Below are positions 8,601 through 18,900 of a stretch of DNA of 64,000 nt, piece after piece. Below the pieces are notes generated by a model. It worked only from the letters and a program-made list of their open reading frames with translations, was not told the origin of the DNA and did not search any database. How positions within the stretch are numbered: position 1 is the first letter of the stretch; the number at the start of each line of letters is the position of its first letter. The stretch spans positions 124,001 to 188,000 of the forward strand of contig NW_025946074.1 in NCBI RefSeq assembly GCF_000764305.2. Direction: 5' to 3'. This stretch comes from Hyalella azteca. Lineage: Eukaryota; Arthropoda; Malacostraca; Amphipoda; Hyalellidae. The position numbers and the translations under genes were made by a program.

Positions 8601-10649
8601 GACGCGGCTGACCCTGTCAGCGCCATGTGCCAGCAGCTGTCCCAGGAGCTGTCAATTATGTCGTCTGTCACCGCTCCTGTCACCAGCAACACCTTTACCC
8701 ACCTGCCCACTCATACTGGTGGGTAAACCTGCTCACTAGCACTAATTTTACCCACCTGCCCACTCATACTGGTGAGTAAACCTGCTCACTAGCACTAATT
8801 TTACCCACCTGCCCACTCATACTGGTGGGTTAACTTCTGAGCATTTCGGGAGAGTTCACCTGGTCGCAACGGTGCTAGAATTAGCACCAGAGGAGCTACT
8901 GTCCGGTGTCAATCTGGCGTCTCATTATAATTATATTATATGATTAGATCATATGTAATTGAGACGTAATATTCACTTGACCTGATAGAGATTGATGACA
9001 TGAGTCAGCATCTGGAGGACATCGCGTGATAGATCAGGCTATTAAGACCTTAGTAGTGGGCGGAAGCGAAGGCTCTATAAGGGCTGACAACCTTAAGTAA
9101 GGCCCCCAGTAGTTGATAAGCACTCTGCGATGTAACGTGTCGCTCGGCTCTCCGACCTTACGGTCGACGCCGTAGCTTATACCTCTGTATCGCAACTCTG
9201 TATTACCACCCCGTATACAAGATACGTTATCTGGACTTATGTGTCTTACTTATCCCTCACTACCTTAGTCAACGAAACCCGATACTCAAGTAAAGCTTAA
9301 TAGGTGAGTGCTGACACTACGATAAATATAAATAAGAGATAATGCAAGTTTTCATCATTAGATGTCAGGTTTCATTATTAAATGTCAGGTTTCTACCATA
9401 GAATGACAGTTTTTTCAATGTATGTCAGTTAACTTTATCATTTGATGTAATTTTTTCAACATGCGATGCCATTTTACCGAGAGGGGGAGGTTACAGGTTA
9501 AGCTGGGTAATGTTATCGCGGCACGATAAATAATTATTTTGTTATCGATCCAAGAAAACTAATCGCTTTGTTATCTCACTATGAGAAATGGTTTTATTAA
9601 TGCACCAAGAGAAGAAATGGTTTTGTCATCACAGTACGAGAACAAATGGTATTATTAACGCACTAATAACGCATTGTTGTGTCATCACAGTACGAGAACA
9701 AATGGTATTATTAACGCACTAATAACGCATTGTTTTGTGCAGTTGTGGCGCCCTCGGTAGCGCCCATACGGGAGGAGGTGACGGTGGGGGATTTTGAAGC
9801 CCCAGTAAGGGGCGGGGCGCCGCCCGTTGGGGGCGAGACGACGTCCAAGGCGGAAGCTTGGCTGGCGCAGTTCAGCGCAACGTCCCGGCCCGTCCACGGC
9901 GTCCACGCGCCTGCCCCTGGGTACCTTATTTTTATTAAAGCCTATGTGTAATACATTACTTTCATATTTTTGTGTAATATAATATATTTTTTCTAATAAA
10001 AGTATAAATAAGTAATATACCAGGATTACTTTTTATACTTTTTTACTAGACTTTTTTCCGCATGTGTAATATATTACTTATATAAAAGAAACGATAAATC
10101 AATCTGGGACACTATATGTCGCCAACCTAAGTATCTGATCAATCAAATTAATGTTGATATTCTTCAACATTTAACATATTAAATGAGGCGATTTTTCAAA
10201 TCGTTTTTTCTGGCGGAGATTTTACTTGCGAAAATAATAGTAGTTTAGGCGGAATTTTTGGTGCGTCGTGCCCTTGTGGCATCGTGCCCTTGGTGCGTCG
10301 TGCCCTTGGTAACGTGCTCTTGTGTTGCAGGAACACCGCACCCCAGCGACGCAACCCTCCGATGTCGCAGCTCAGGGCCAACACCGTCGCTACGTCACAA
10401 GCCCAACAAGTCTGGACCTCACCCCCTCCCAACCCCACTCCCGCCGTAGCCCCTCTCATTCCACTCTCCCCACAATCCTCAAATTTCCCCTCAAACAACT
10501 TTTCGACTACGCTCCCCACCAACGCCAGCCCCGACCCCTTCGGCTGGTCTACCTCTTCCCCTCATCCCCCCACCATTGCTCCCCCGCCTTTAAACCCTAA
10601 CAACCCCTTCCTTCCAACCCCCTCCAAGGCCTTCGAGGTTCACATGTAG
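2476..10649 (+). CDS. numb: Numb, PTB-domain endocytic adaptor and Notch regulator
   Basis: Numb is a cell-fate determinant that is segregated asymmetrically, inhibits Notch and links cargo to endocytosis. Exons: 2476-2649, [one lost in Ns], 4347-4424, 5875-6015, 6474-6660, 7629-7768, 8078-8195, 8584-8718, 9743-9920 and 10331-10649, all with GT-AG ends and compatible phases. The family hallmarks are in order: basic start [19 protein letters not shown] strands [35 protein letters not shown] and FSYICRDGT, the Numb-specific [17 protein letters not shown], a DPF AP-2 motif, an NPF EH-domain motif and the C-terminal FEVHM. The visible coding length is 478 codons including the stop. About 25 residues of the PTB (the YLG...E segment known from other Numbs) fall in the gap. 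The start is taken at 2512; the frame stays open to the acceptor, so an upstream exon could add residues. Two introns begin with exon-junction minisatellites. Confidence 0.95.
2703..2855 (+). repeat. Interspersed splice-motif element, copy 1 (numb intron)
   Basis: This is one of four copies of a roughly 150-bp family (others near 27990, 35717 and 62278). It starts with GCGCATTTTCTCATTTATGG, passes through a (GTCC)n/(GTCT)n tract and CGTTTTCGTCGACGAG, then an inverted copy of its start (GAGAAAATGCGC), and ends with CACTCACTGCAGTGAGTAC. It lies 53 bases downstream of the numb donor, in sense orientation. Confidence 0.85.
3144..3284. repeat. 20-bp minisatellite left of the N gap
   Basis: Seven nearly identical copies of a 20-base unit beginning TGTACCCATGACCCACC run into the N gap, in the numb intron after the start-codon exon. 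Its presence explains why the assembly broke here. Confidence 0.9.
3285..4198. other. Assembly gap (914 N)
   Basis: Run of N flanked by two different 20-bp minisatellites. The preceding numb exon ends in phase 0 before the PTB strand-2/helix-1 region, and the next exon begins with ASRRRPIRG. The conserved Numb segment between these points is found nowhere else in the window, so a phase-0/phase-0 exon of roughly 75 bases should lie inside the gap. Confidence 0.9.
4199..4325. repeat. 20-bp minisatellite right of the N gap
   Basis: About six copies of a 20-base unit (core GTGTGGTGCACCAGAGG) end about 20 bases before the 3' splice site of the numb exon at 4347. The unit differs from the one on the left side of the gap. 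Confidence 0.9.
4347..4424 (+). CDS. numb: numb PTB exon ([15 protein letters not shown])
   Basis: Acceptor GTTGTTGCAG and donor AAG|GTACCG; 78 bases, phase 0 to 0. It encodes [19 protein letters not shown], the conserved PTB beta-strand block of Numb. Confidence 0.95.
4425..4960. repeat. Degenerate GTACCGTGTG tandem repeat at the donor
   Basis: The intron opens directly into some 500 bases of variants of ACCGTGTGTACCGT and GTGCCGTGTA. The donor GTACCGTGTG is itself the first repeat copy, so the array starts at the splice site with no unique spacer. The rest of the intron to 5874 is AT-rich with no visible exon. Confidence 0.85.
5875..6015 (+). CDS. numb: numb PTB exon ([20 protein letters not shown])
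   Basis: Acceptor TACCGTGCAG; 141 bases, phase 0. It encodes [20 protein letters not shown] and on to the WMCHGF motif of the PTB. The first GTGAGT (6016) is chosen as donor because it gives the usual Numb PTB length on joining to [10 protein letters not shown]. Two further donors at 6070 and 6124 would add 18 or 36 residues in frame. Confidence 0.93.
6016..6123 (+). repeat. 54-bp donor-junction duplication in numb
   Basis: Two extra copies (6016-6069 and 6070-6123) repeat the last 48 bases of the preceding exon together with GTGAGT. With the exon itself this gives three GTGAGT donors at 6016, 6070 and 6124. The unit is 54 bases, a multiple of three, and stays open, so use of a later donor repeats an 18-residue PTB segment ([14 protein letters not shown]). 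The third copy carries V-to-A and E-to-K changes. Confidence 0.95.
6474..6660 (+). CDS. numb: numb exon, PTB end and NumbF-like start
   Basis: Acceptor ACCCCGTAG; begins [19 protein letters not shown], the last PTB helix, and ends with [16 protein letters not shown], conserved just after the PTB in Numb. The donor CCCA|GTGGGT is the only GT in reach that keeps phase 1 with the next exon. The body is well supported; the 3' edge less so. Confidence 0.88.
6680..6840. repeat. About 22-bp GT-rich minisatellite
   Basis: Six or seven copies of GTTGATGGGTGTTGTG-type units lie just inside the intron after the exon ending at 6660. The donor GTGGGTGCTGGGGG shares the GTGGGTG/GGTGTTG theme with the array. 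Confidence 0.8.
6843..6854 (+). CDS. numb: Possible 12-base numb microexon
   Basis: GTGGATTCACGG is framed by TGTTGTAG and GTAAGA. In phase 1 it would insert G-F-T-G and leave phase unchanged, so both inclusion and skipping give open frames. Nothing in the family demands it. Treat it as a candidate optional exon only. Confidence 0.25.
7629..7768 (+). CDS. numb: numb exon (NNGLTS...RPHATPF)
   Basis: Acceptor CTCCCCCAG and donor CAG|GTAATG; phase 1 to 0. It encodes the linker after the PTB with [16 protein letters not shown], which matches the Numb-family block preceding the SPFKRQ motif. Confidence 0.92.
7775..8056. repeat. 27-bp minisatellite in a numb intron
   Basis: About ten copies of a 27-base unit (core TTATTCCTACCTGTTG) fill almost the whole intron between the exons ending at 7768 and starting at 8078. 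The array starts within ten bases of the donor and stops about 20 bases before the acceptor. Open frames across it are repeat artefacts. Confidence 0.92.
8078..8195 (+). CDS. numb: numb exon ([17 protein letters not shown])
   Basis: Acceptor GTTGGTGCAG and donor CAG|GTGTGT; phase 0 to 1. It carries the Numb-specific [17 protein letters not shown] block, whose serines are kinase targets in characterised Numb proteins (family knowledge). Confidence 0.95.
8584..8718 (+). CDS. numb: numb exon (CQQLSQELS)
   Basis: Acceptor TTCCTGGCAG; phase 1 to 1. It encodes [20 protein letters not shown] and then a Ser/Thr-rich tail; the C.QLSQ.LS motif occurs at the same place in insect Numb. The first donor (8719) is chosen; two more follow at 53-base spacing. 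Confidence 0.88.
8694..8830 (+). repeat. 53-bp donor-junction array in numb
   Basis: The exon end TTACCCACCTGCCCACTC plus its donor is repeated twice in the intron, giving donors at 8719 (GTGGGT), 8772 (GTGAGT) and 8825 (GTGGGT). The 53-base unit is not a multiple of three, so later donors would shift frame. Confidence 0.95.
9340..9735. repeat. Degenerate and 70-bp repeats before a numb acceptor
   Basis: About five degenerate copies of a roughly 24-base ATGTCAGGTTTC unit (9340-9430) are followed by direct copies of about 70 bases (about 9600-9730) sharing ACAAATGGTATTATTAACGC. The second series ends at the polypyrimidine tract of the acceptor at 9742 but does not include exon sequence. Confidence 0.8.
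9743..9920 (+). CDS. numb: numb exon ([13 protein letters not shown])
   Basis: Acceptor TTTTGTGCAG and donor CCTGG|GTACC; phase 1 to 2. It encodes [13 protein letters not shown], a Pro/Gly-rich linker and [15 protein letters not shown], which matches the short conserved W-containing block near the C-terminal third of insect Numb. Confidence 0.85.
10331..10649 (+). CDS. numb: numb terminal exon with DPF and NPF motifs
   Basis: Acceptor CTTGTGTTGCAG; stop TAG at 10647-10649. It is a Pro/Ser/Asn-rich tail with DPFGW (an AP-2 alpha-appendage-type motif) and [15 protein letters not shown] at the end, the EH-domain NPF plus the conserved C-terminus. This fixes the gene as Numb. Confidence 0.95.
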
Positions 10650-10852
10650 CCCCGAGGGTGTGCTCCCCTTGGGGATGAGGTGGGGTTGGGATGACATATT
10701 CAGGAGTACGTCGTGGGGATGAAAATACACCCAACGGTGGTTGCCTCCCCCTCCCCGCCTCCAGCATGTACATATATTGTAGGGATGTACTCGAGGAAGG
10801 CAGTCCACGCGAGTCTATGTTGTCTTAGTTTGTACATGTGCGCTCAAGTGCA

Positions 10853-11112
10853 CCATTATCAGGTGCATTAGTATCGGGTGCACCAATATAAGGTGCAACA
10901 GTACCAAGTGCACTAGTATCAGGTGCACCAGTACCAAGTGCACCAGTACCAAGTACACCAGTATCAGGTGCACCAGTACCTAGTGCACCAGTACCAAGTA
11001 CCTACACCAGTATCAGGTGCACCAGTACCAAGTGCAGCAGGATCTGGTGCACCAGTACCAAGTGCACTAGTATCAGGTGCACGTGTATCAGGTGCACCAG
11101 TATCAGGTGCAC
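10853..11112. repeat. GGTGCACCAGTA minisatellite in the numb 3' UTR
   Basis: About twenty copies of a roughly 12-base motif (AGGTGCACCAGT and AGTGCACCAGTA) lie 200 to 460 bases after the numb stop codon. If transcribed, they would place repeated TGCACC cores in the 3' UTR. Confidence 0.85.
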
Positions 11113-11589
11113 CACTTCATCTCCATTCCGAACCGCATTCCGTGCACTGCCAGTCTCCCACGTTTGTATTTCTTTGTATATTTTGTGTTTTGCTGTCTGT
11201 GTTCCTTTGACCATCATGCATATAAGACACACATGCTTAGCCAGTCCCTTGTGTGGGGTTTGAGGATGTATATCTCTGTATATCTCGTGTTGCTGCCTGT
11301 GTTTTTCAAATCAAACGCAATGGCTCATGTCCTTTGCTTGATCAGAATGCTTGACTTCGTTGGTACATATCGTGGCATGTTCATCTGTACATATGTACAG
11401 CACATTTAAGCCGCCATGCATGTTCATCTGTGCATATGTACAGCCCACACCTGCTACGGCAATAATCATTACAATTAGCACAGTGTGTGGAGTAGCAAAT
11501 GGCTTTCTAAACGCCGGCAAGTCTCGTGTATATTACTGTAGTTGAAAACAGTATATAATGTATGTCGCTTTCAGCGCACGATTATTACG

Positions 11590-11595
11590 AATAAA
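11590..11595 (+). terminator. numb: Candidate numb polyadenylation signal
   Basis: AATAAAGCTGTATTTCC lies about 940 bases after the numb stop in otherwise non-coding sequence. It is the first clean AATAAA on the plus strand downstream of the stop. Confidence 0.45.
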
Positions 11596-11599
11596 GCTG

Positions 11600-14500
11600 T
11601 ATTTCCTGTAGAATTTTAACGATGAATTATTAATAATAATACATGACGTGTGTTGAATTGCTGGCGTGAGTGCGATTAGGCGCGTTGCCTTCAGCTTTGT
11701 GGTCTCTCAGCTTTGTGGTTCCTCAGCTTAGTGGTCTCTGAGCCGTATGATGAGATGTATGTGATGTCAAGCTGAAAGATGTAACATCTCTGGTGCGCGT
11801 CTCGTGTAGCGTCCGCGTCACAATAAACGTAGCAAAGCTTGAGACTTTTCTTGTCCCGGTCACCTCCTGCTGCTGAGTCGCTGCCTGCAGGTAAGTTGAT
11901 ACTTGTAGGAATGTCGCCAAAACAAATAACTGCCCGCCCGTTAGATCACATGCTACTACTGCAGCATGTCAATTAAACGCAGCCACAGACGATGTGGCGT
12001 GCGAGAGGAGAGAATAGAAAAGATGGAATAATTTCAATTTTATAGAAGAAATTGATGACTTGAAGGAGCTGTATCACTAGTACACTAAAGGTCTAATTGG
12101 TCTCGGTATTAAGCTCGTAGGGTTGGATTCGACTTGCCTGCTTGTAGGACGAATAGTTTTTCTTTTCGAACATTTTCGACCATTGCCAAGATCGCACCCG
12201 GCGGCGGTCTCGCTTGACGGGCTAGTTTTTACGAATGCAGGATTTCTTGCTGTTTCCTTCCTTATAGATTTTGGCATGTGTCTACTGCGTTTCTGTTACT
12301 GTTCACCTTCACTTTACTGCTATATTAATCCTTGAAAATATGAACCAAGAATATTCTTCACAGGCGGTATCGTTAGCATAAATATTTTTACACTTGATTG
12401 CGTTTATTATTTACGTGATGACTTTATAATTGTTTGATTGACTTTCTTAAATCTGAATCACATCGGCGTGATGGTAATTACTGATTTGAAGTTGATTTAT
12501 TGATATCAATTAGAAGCGCCTCAACTCAATTAAATTGACACAAATTAATTATGTGTTTTATAAATATCCATGTGTTCTGAACCAAGTCGCAGCTCCATCA
12601 AGTATGGCCCAATAGATTTGAACTTCAACTTTTCAAAGCAAATGAAACAACGTGTAGGCCCAACATATGGTTGAATTAATTATTAATTCCTCCTTGGGTC
12701 CACCATACCCGCTCAACGAGTTGGCGACATGTTCGCGGGACTACGGACGGAAGAATGACACAGATTATATACTATGTTTTAATTCCAGTCCTGATTATCG
12801 GGTAGAGCACTCGCTAGGAGAAACGCCTTGCACGACCAACTGGAAACTTTAGTTGAAACTTTAGTTTAGTTACTTAGTTTAAGTTTAGTTATAAGGGTTC
12901 AAGTATCAATGAAGGATTGCTAAAAATTAATCATTCAAGCATGATTAAACGAAAATTTTATAGCACATTCAAATTTAAGATTATCCAAGCAGTTCTGAGT
13001 AAAAAACCTGTAAAATCTAAATAACACATTTCTGCAAAAAAGAGATTAGAACTCAACAGAGTTCCAAATGTTTTTCGGGTTTCACCCGAAAAAAAAAATA
13101 TATCTAAAAAGAAAATTGCTTATGATAAATCCTTTCTTCAAATTCGCTCGATTTTTTTGTACCATCTGATTAATTACATTATCACATATTCCTAAAGGGA
13201 AAAATCCCATTGACTATAAATAAATAATTCAAGAGAACCGCAAACTGATAATTGACTCATACTCAACAGTTACGGTAGCCAAGAAAAAAGTGGTGTATTT
13301 AAGTTTTTAACTGTCCAATTTATTAACACTTCAAATTACTAATACAATATCTCGAATTTGTTATACTTCTTGTTGAGTGTTTTTATGAAATGAAACTAAT
13401 GGGTGGCCCTCAACCAGATTATGGAGCATATTTCCTTAAGAAAATTATAATTCCTAACAGCAAGAGAATGTATAAATAAATTTCCCGTGACGCGCTGGCT
13501 GACGCGATCACAACAACAGACTCAGCAGATTAGATGACGCACGACCAAGGTGCAGATTTTCTGAGCGTCCAGCAATAGCACTTCATAAATGCGGGGGACA
13601 AGACCTGCAACTGATTTTTTTGCCACATGACCGTATGGTGCATTAAGGAAAGGGCCGAAATGCCGACAAACAATTGATTAAAATTACAATGTGATTTTAT
13701 CTGTGATTAAAATACACCTTAGGTCTTTATAAAATCAGTTCTGTAATATTTATTTATCAACCTCGACTCTAAGCAGATCAGTCGATGTTATACTGCCAAA
13801 CACTACACGAACAATGCGACATTCAAACAATAAACGCAGTTCTCCACCAACAAGCACACAAAACCTGGTCCACCATAAAGACAAATGATCCCCAACTCTT
13901 TAATTAGCTCACATTCCCTCCAGGCTCCAGGCGCCATCGCGAGGCAGCACAGGCTATTTAAAAGCTCCAAATTACATGCACTAAGTCCCTCACCTCTACC
14001 CCTGTACAAATAATTACACAGCGGGCCAAGCTGCACCCGGACGGAGTTGTTCTAATCACGGTTTGGGTTTAGCTGGTCCCAATACAACACATTACTAATC
14101 ATTCATGACACCATCACACTGACGGACTGGCGTTACTCACCGAGAGTGACGTACAGTAACTACGAGACAGAAAACCCAATACCTTTTCATCTCCTACTGT
14201 CTTTTCATTTTCTCCTTCTTTTTTCTGGCCATTCTGCGCCACCTCTTGCTCTCTTCCACACTTTCCTAGTGGCACTGCAACAAGTCGATGTGATGCCGCA
14301 AAGGACAAATTTTTAAGCGTCTAGCAGTATCACTGCATACATGCAAGGAACAAGATTACAACTGAAGTTTCTTATACGTTATCTTTTAGCGCATCAAGGA
14401 AAGGCTGACTATCAAATATTAAAATCTTAAATTCATAAAAAAATATAAATTTGTTCCTTTAATAAAATTAGTCTCGCAAGAAGCAATTAAATTGGAATGA

Positions 14501-15905
14501 ACTTGTGAAGCAACCCTTTCAAATTTCATTTTGACGCCATCCAGTGTTCGAAAAAAGTTAATTACGAGCCAACCAAATCTGAATGTGATTTTAAAAATAT
14601 GGATTAGTCCATATATGTAACTGCAATGGTGTTAGCAACGCAGCACCAATCGAAGAAAATTGCAAGGAGTTGACTCAGTTCAGGTTCTAAATGAGTTATA
14701 TTAGTGTTTACCCTCAAAACTTTTCTATCATCAACAATCACACAAAATAGTTTTGAGGTATACTGTAAATTAGATCAAAACTTATCGAATGAAGCAAGGA
14801 GCGGCTCTTTCCTCCTTAGTGAGTTTTTTTTTTTTATCACAAGGTGGAATAATTGTTCATTAATTGCACATCTGATGTCTGAACCTTTGCTTCCATTCTC
14901 TGTTATCTGCGGAGCAGTTATCCCTCCGACGATGTATGAACCTTTGATGCCGACAGTCGGACAGTCGACAGACCCAACATGTTCACGATGTCAGACTTCA
15001 ACTGCAAAAACTTTGCTAATTTTTCGTTAAAAACTACATAATTTTGAGCACATCACTTGATCTCTTGTATTACCCCCCATATTCTTCTCCAACTTCAGAA
15101 AAATAGCACAATTAATGCTCGAAAAAAATGTTCCTGGCGCTCATTATGGAGGTGCATCTAAAATGAATTCATTAAAAATTGATGAGAAACGAGTTTTAAG
15201 ACCAGTTATTAATAATTTTCAGAGGTGACGGACGGTACGGACATCGGTATATTTAGTATGTGCCGTTAGTGTACTAAATGATCCGGTTGCCACTGAGACG
15301 AGAATAAGATCGCTGGACACCAGTCACGATTATTTATTCGTTAACACATTATTTTTCTCTCCATGATAAGTCCTATCAATTCGTTCCACACCAGCATTTA
15401 GAAAATCGACTCTCCAGCACATGAATAATTGTTTGAATAATACCTGGATACAAGTTTATTTAAATTAAAATGAAAAGAAGATTGAATACCATTTTACCCA
15501 ATTTATATTATCAATTAATTTCAGATCGTTGTTTTGTGACAACACTGATTATTTTGTATAGCTTTTTGCACCTTTCCTGCATCATTGAAATACAAATGAA
15601 TTCGAAATTCAATGATGGTTGAAGCAAGTGTTTTATAATTATTATGTGCAAAATTTCATTAGGGGTAAACAGCAAATTCACAAGCTTACTTGCAGATTTT
15701 ACTATTAATATCAGAAGACAGATATATTAGATATATCTTTGTAATTATGATCTCTAACAGGTAAGATTTTGAATTGGGAAGCATTCAACGCGATTCCAGG
15801 GAACCAAAATTCATATAAAATCAAATATGAAGAAATTGCCACACATTCCGACTTTCTTATTCTGTTTTACAATCGTCAGATCAAGTCAAGGGAATTGACG
15901 GCCAC
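11600..15905. other. Intergenic region between numb and MCRIP2 (convergent)
   Basis: I see no supported exon. Two diverged direct repeats of about 110 bases lie at about 13545-13660 and 14299-14410; both run from a CAATAGCAC or CAGTATCAC core to an ACAAGA..GCAACTGA-type core. They look like two old copies of one unidentified interspersed element. The MCRIP2 3' end lies at the right edge. Confidence 0.5.
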
Positions 15906-15973
15906 TCATGCCTTCGTGATCTTCGTGTAGAGTCGCTTCGCCCACCACTCCTCGAAGTTTAGTGGCTTGAAAC
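15906..15973 (-). CDS. MCRIP2: MCRIP2 terminal exon (FEEWWAKRLYTKITKA)
   Basis: Acceptor TTTTTTTCAG; stop TGA at 15908-15906. It encodes FKPLNFEEWWAKRLYTKITK and one more Ala, the diagnostic C-terminal block of MCRIP2. Confidence 0.9.
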
Positions 15974-18900
15974 CTGAAAAAAAAAAAATTTATTCAATCA
16001 AAGTCGTCACAGGACGTAGCGAATTAATTACAGTTTGAGTACTTCTGTGATCAAAACCCCTTCTGAAATTATTCCTATTGGTCCATGTACGGGCACTACA
16101 ATAGTACAACTTAGTAACTTGACAAGATAGATTTGACTATTTAAATATCAGCACTTCAAGTTGATGGTTAAAATATGCGTAACTCGAGTAAAACAACCAA
16201 GATATCTTCTAAAATTTGACAAGATAAAAGGCGTACAACTCGTGCACAGAAAATGACTTGCAATACAATAAATTCGATCAGGTGGAGAAAATTTGAAAAT
16301 GAAGAAGAAATCAGGGTTGGCGATTTTTTTGATTTTTTTAAAAAAATCAAAAAAATCAAAAATCAATGATTTTTTTTTATTTTTTCATGATTTTTTTGAT
16401 TTATTTGATTTTTTTGATTTTTTCAACTTTTTTGTCTTTTTGAAGTGGTATTTTTTATGTTGCAATTAGCCTAACTAACAATAACAGTATATGGATCATT
16501 TATAAAAAAATCAAGTGATTTAATCACATGATTTAATCATTTTGATTTAATCATTGCCAACCCTGGAAGAAATTATTCCATTATGCAACAAATAAGAATA
16601 TTAAGACGACTTATTATACAAACTAAGATGGAACTTTCGAGATCACTTTTCTGTAAAGGCACTTCGCAATTTGCATACAACCTATAATCTTACCTTCCAT
16701 TATTGGATGAACTTCTTTGCATTCATATACTGTTATCCGGTTCTTTCCTGAAAATATAATCTTCGTTAAGGTGTGATCAGAGGTAAATACAACGGAATAA
16801 TGAGCTCATAATTTCAAATTATTTCTTATCTTCGTAACCAGCCTCCAGAAATATCAGGTAACCCCAAAACACTAACATCTCAAGTTCAATGACAAGGGAT
16901 CTAGAATTATTTCGAAGTTTTCCTCTTAGTCATGCGTGTGCTACGTATTAACGAGTATATCATAGAATATTTGTGTAATGAACTATGTTCTAAAAATTCG
17001 CAATGAGACCCTTAATATATGCCGAGACACGATTCTCTGAGATCGAATTACAAGCCTCGACTCAATGGGACTATTCATTGCAATCATAGAGCTATAGAGG
17101 TGGAGTAGTAATCGCTCTCGAACTGAAAATGATGGATACTGACGCTTCAGATGTTGCTCTTATATATCTATTTGAAATTCTATAGTTGCGTAGCGAGCGA
17201 CCAAATGGTTCATAGTACAGGGTCCGCCATATTTATGGCAACGCATTTTTTTGTTATTTCTCAATGAAACTGGCAGGTGCATTGTTTTTTATTGGATGAG
17301 CTAGTAGCCAAGAATTACCTAAACAATTCTCAGACATATTTATTCAATATGACCACCCTTATTTTTTAATGACGGCCTACAATCTACGGAGGAAAGCTTC
17401 ACAAGAGACACGCAGCATTTCTTGAGGGATCAAGTCCTATTCTCGTGTCAATTTAGACTTCAAACTATCCAAAGAATCATGAGGTGTTCTGCAGACCCTA
17501 CTCTCTAAAATAGCCCACACAAAAAGTCTAGAGGATTCAAATCAGGGCTTCTTGAGGGCCATTTATTTTTGCTAATGAACGCTGGGATGTGACCCTGAAT
17601 CCAGTTTTGGGTAATGTTTGTTTTGAGCCATGTGATGGGGCAGAGTCTTGTTGAAAACTCCATGGTGAGCTGTTGAAGTGTTTACGGGCCGAAGGTAACA
17701 ACACAGCTTCCAAAATGTCCGAAATGTATCGCTGACTGTTCAATTTCACTCCTGAGGGAACAAAAATGAGTGGGGACCTCCCAGTGGCGGTTACCACGGC
17801 CACGGACATGGGATTTTGACGTCGTGTTGCTGTTCTGGCTGCCACAGATCCATCCCGACTCCAAACTCCGTCATTTTGACGGTTAACGCCTTGTTCAATG
17901 TCAAATTTTTTCTCGTCACTGAACACCAAGTTGGGCAGCGTGCCATCCTCAATGAGACCCAGAATGTGCTGGCATCTTTCGAGCCTCATTCGTTCATGGC
18001 GGTCTGTTAGTTTATGCCTTGTTTGCATCTTGTAAAGGGATGTTTTGAGGTCATCTTTGAGGACTCTACGCATTGATGTCTGACTGACTCCTGCTTCTGC
18101 AGCCAATTTTGCAGCTGATGGACGAGGGTTTCTCCTCAACTTCTTCCTCGTGTTTTTAACCAATTGTTTTGTTCGGACACGTCATTTCCTTCCTTGATCA
18201 GGTCGATTGCATGTTTCACCAGTTTCCTTGAATTTTTTTACCACATTCTACACAGTTTCACGACGAATTTGGAGCTTTTTTGCAATGACTGAATTACTCT
18301 TGCCCTTTCATGAAGGGTTACAATTGCATTTCCATCTACTGCCTTAATTAATAGTAAATTTAGACACCTTAGACTTCTGCAATATAAAATAGATGAATTA
18401 ATAGATGATATTAAGCTTCATTATAAAAGAAAAGTCTCCTAGAAACCAATCTATTTTTATATAGCAAGCATCCGTTGCCATAAACATGGCGGACCCTGTA
18501 TTTGCGAGTTATTACATCAATAGAGAGCGTGGGATCTAGGGGGAAAGAGATATGCTATAGGTTTGAGGCATTGTGTTAGTAATTGCGGATAATATTTAGC
18601 ACCGCCGGAAATGCGAGAATAATGTTAAAGACTTCGAGCGAAATGTACATTAAGGTATCGGAAATTATTCAACCAGAATACGGAAAAGCAGTTCAGAGAT
18701 AACTGTAATCTAATGCCTACGTCCCTTTTTTACCAAAATTTCCAGGAAACTAGCAGTATCTCATTATCAAAGTACTAGAAAACTATATTCTTAGAATTTA
18801 CAGGAGTTCAAGTATTTAATCGCAAGTTAATAATTATAAAAGTGTTTGTACTATTTCTGATATGTGATAAAATAGAAAAAAGTTTACCCACCTCTGTCGT

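Noticed and set aside
7562..8611. 349-codon open frame covering two numb exons and the intron between
   Set aside because: The stop-free intron is a 27-base minisatellite with good donor and acceptor at its ends. Family alignment supports splicing, not read-through.
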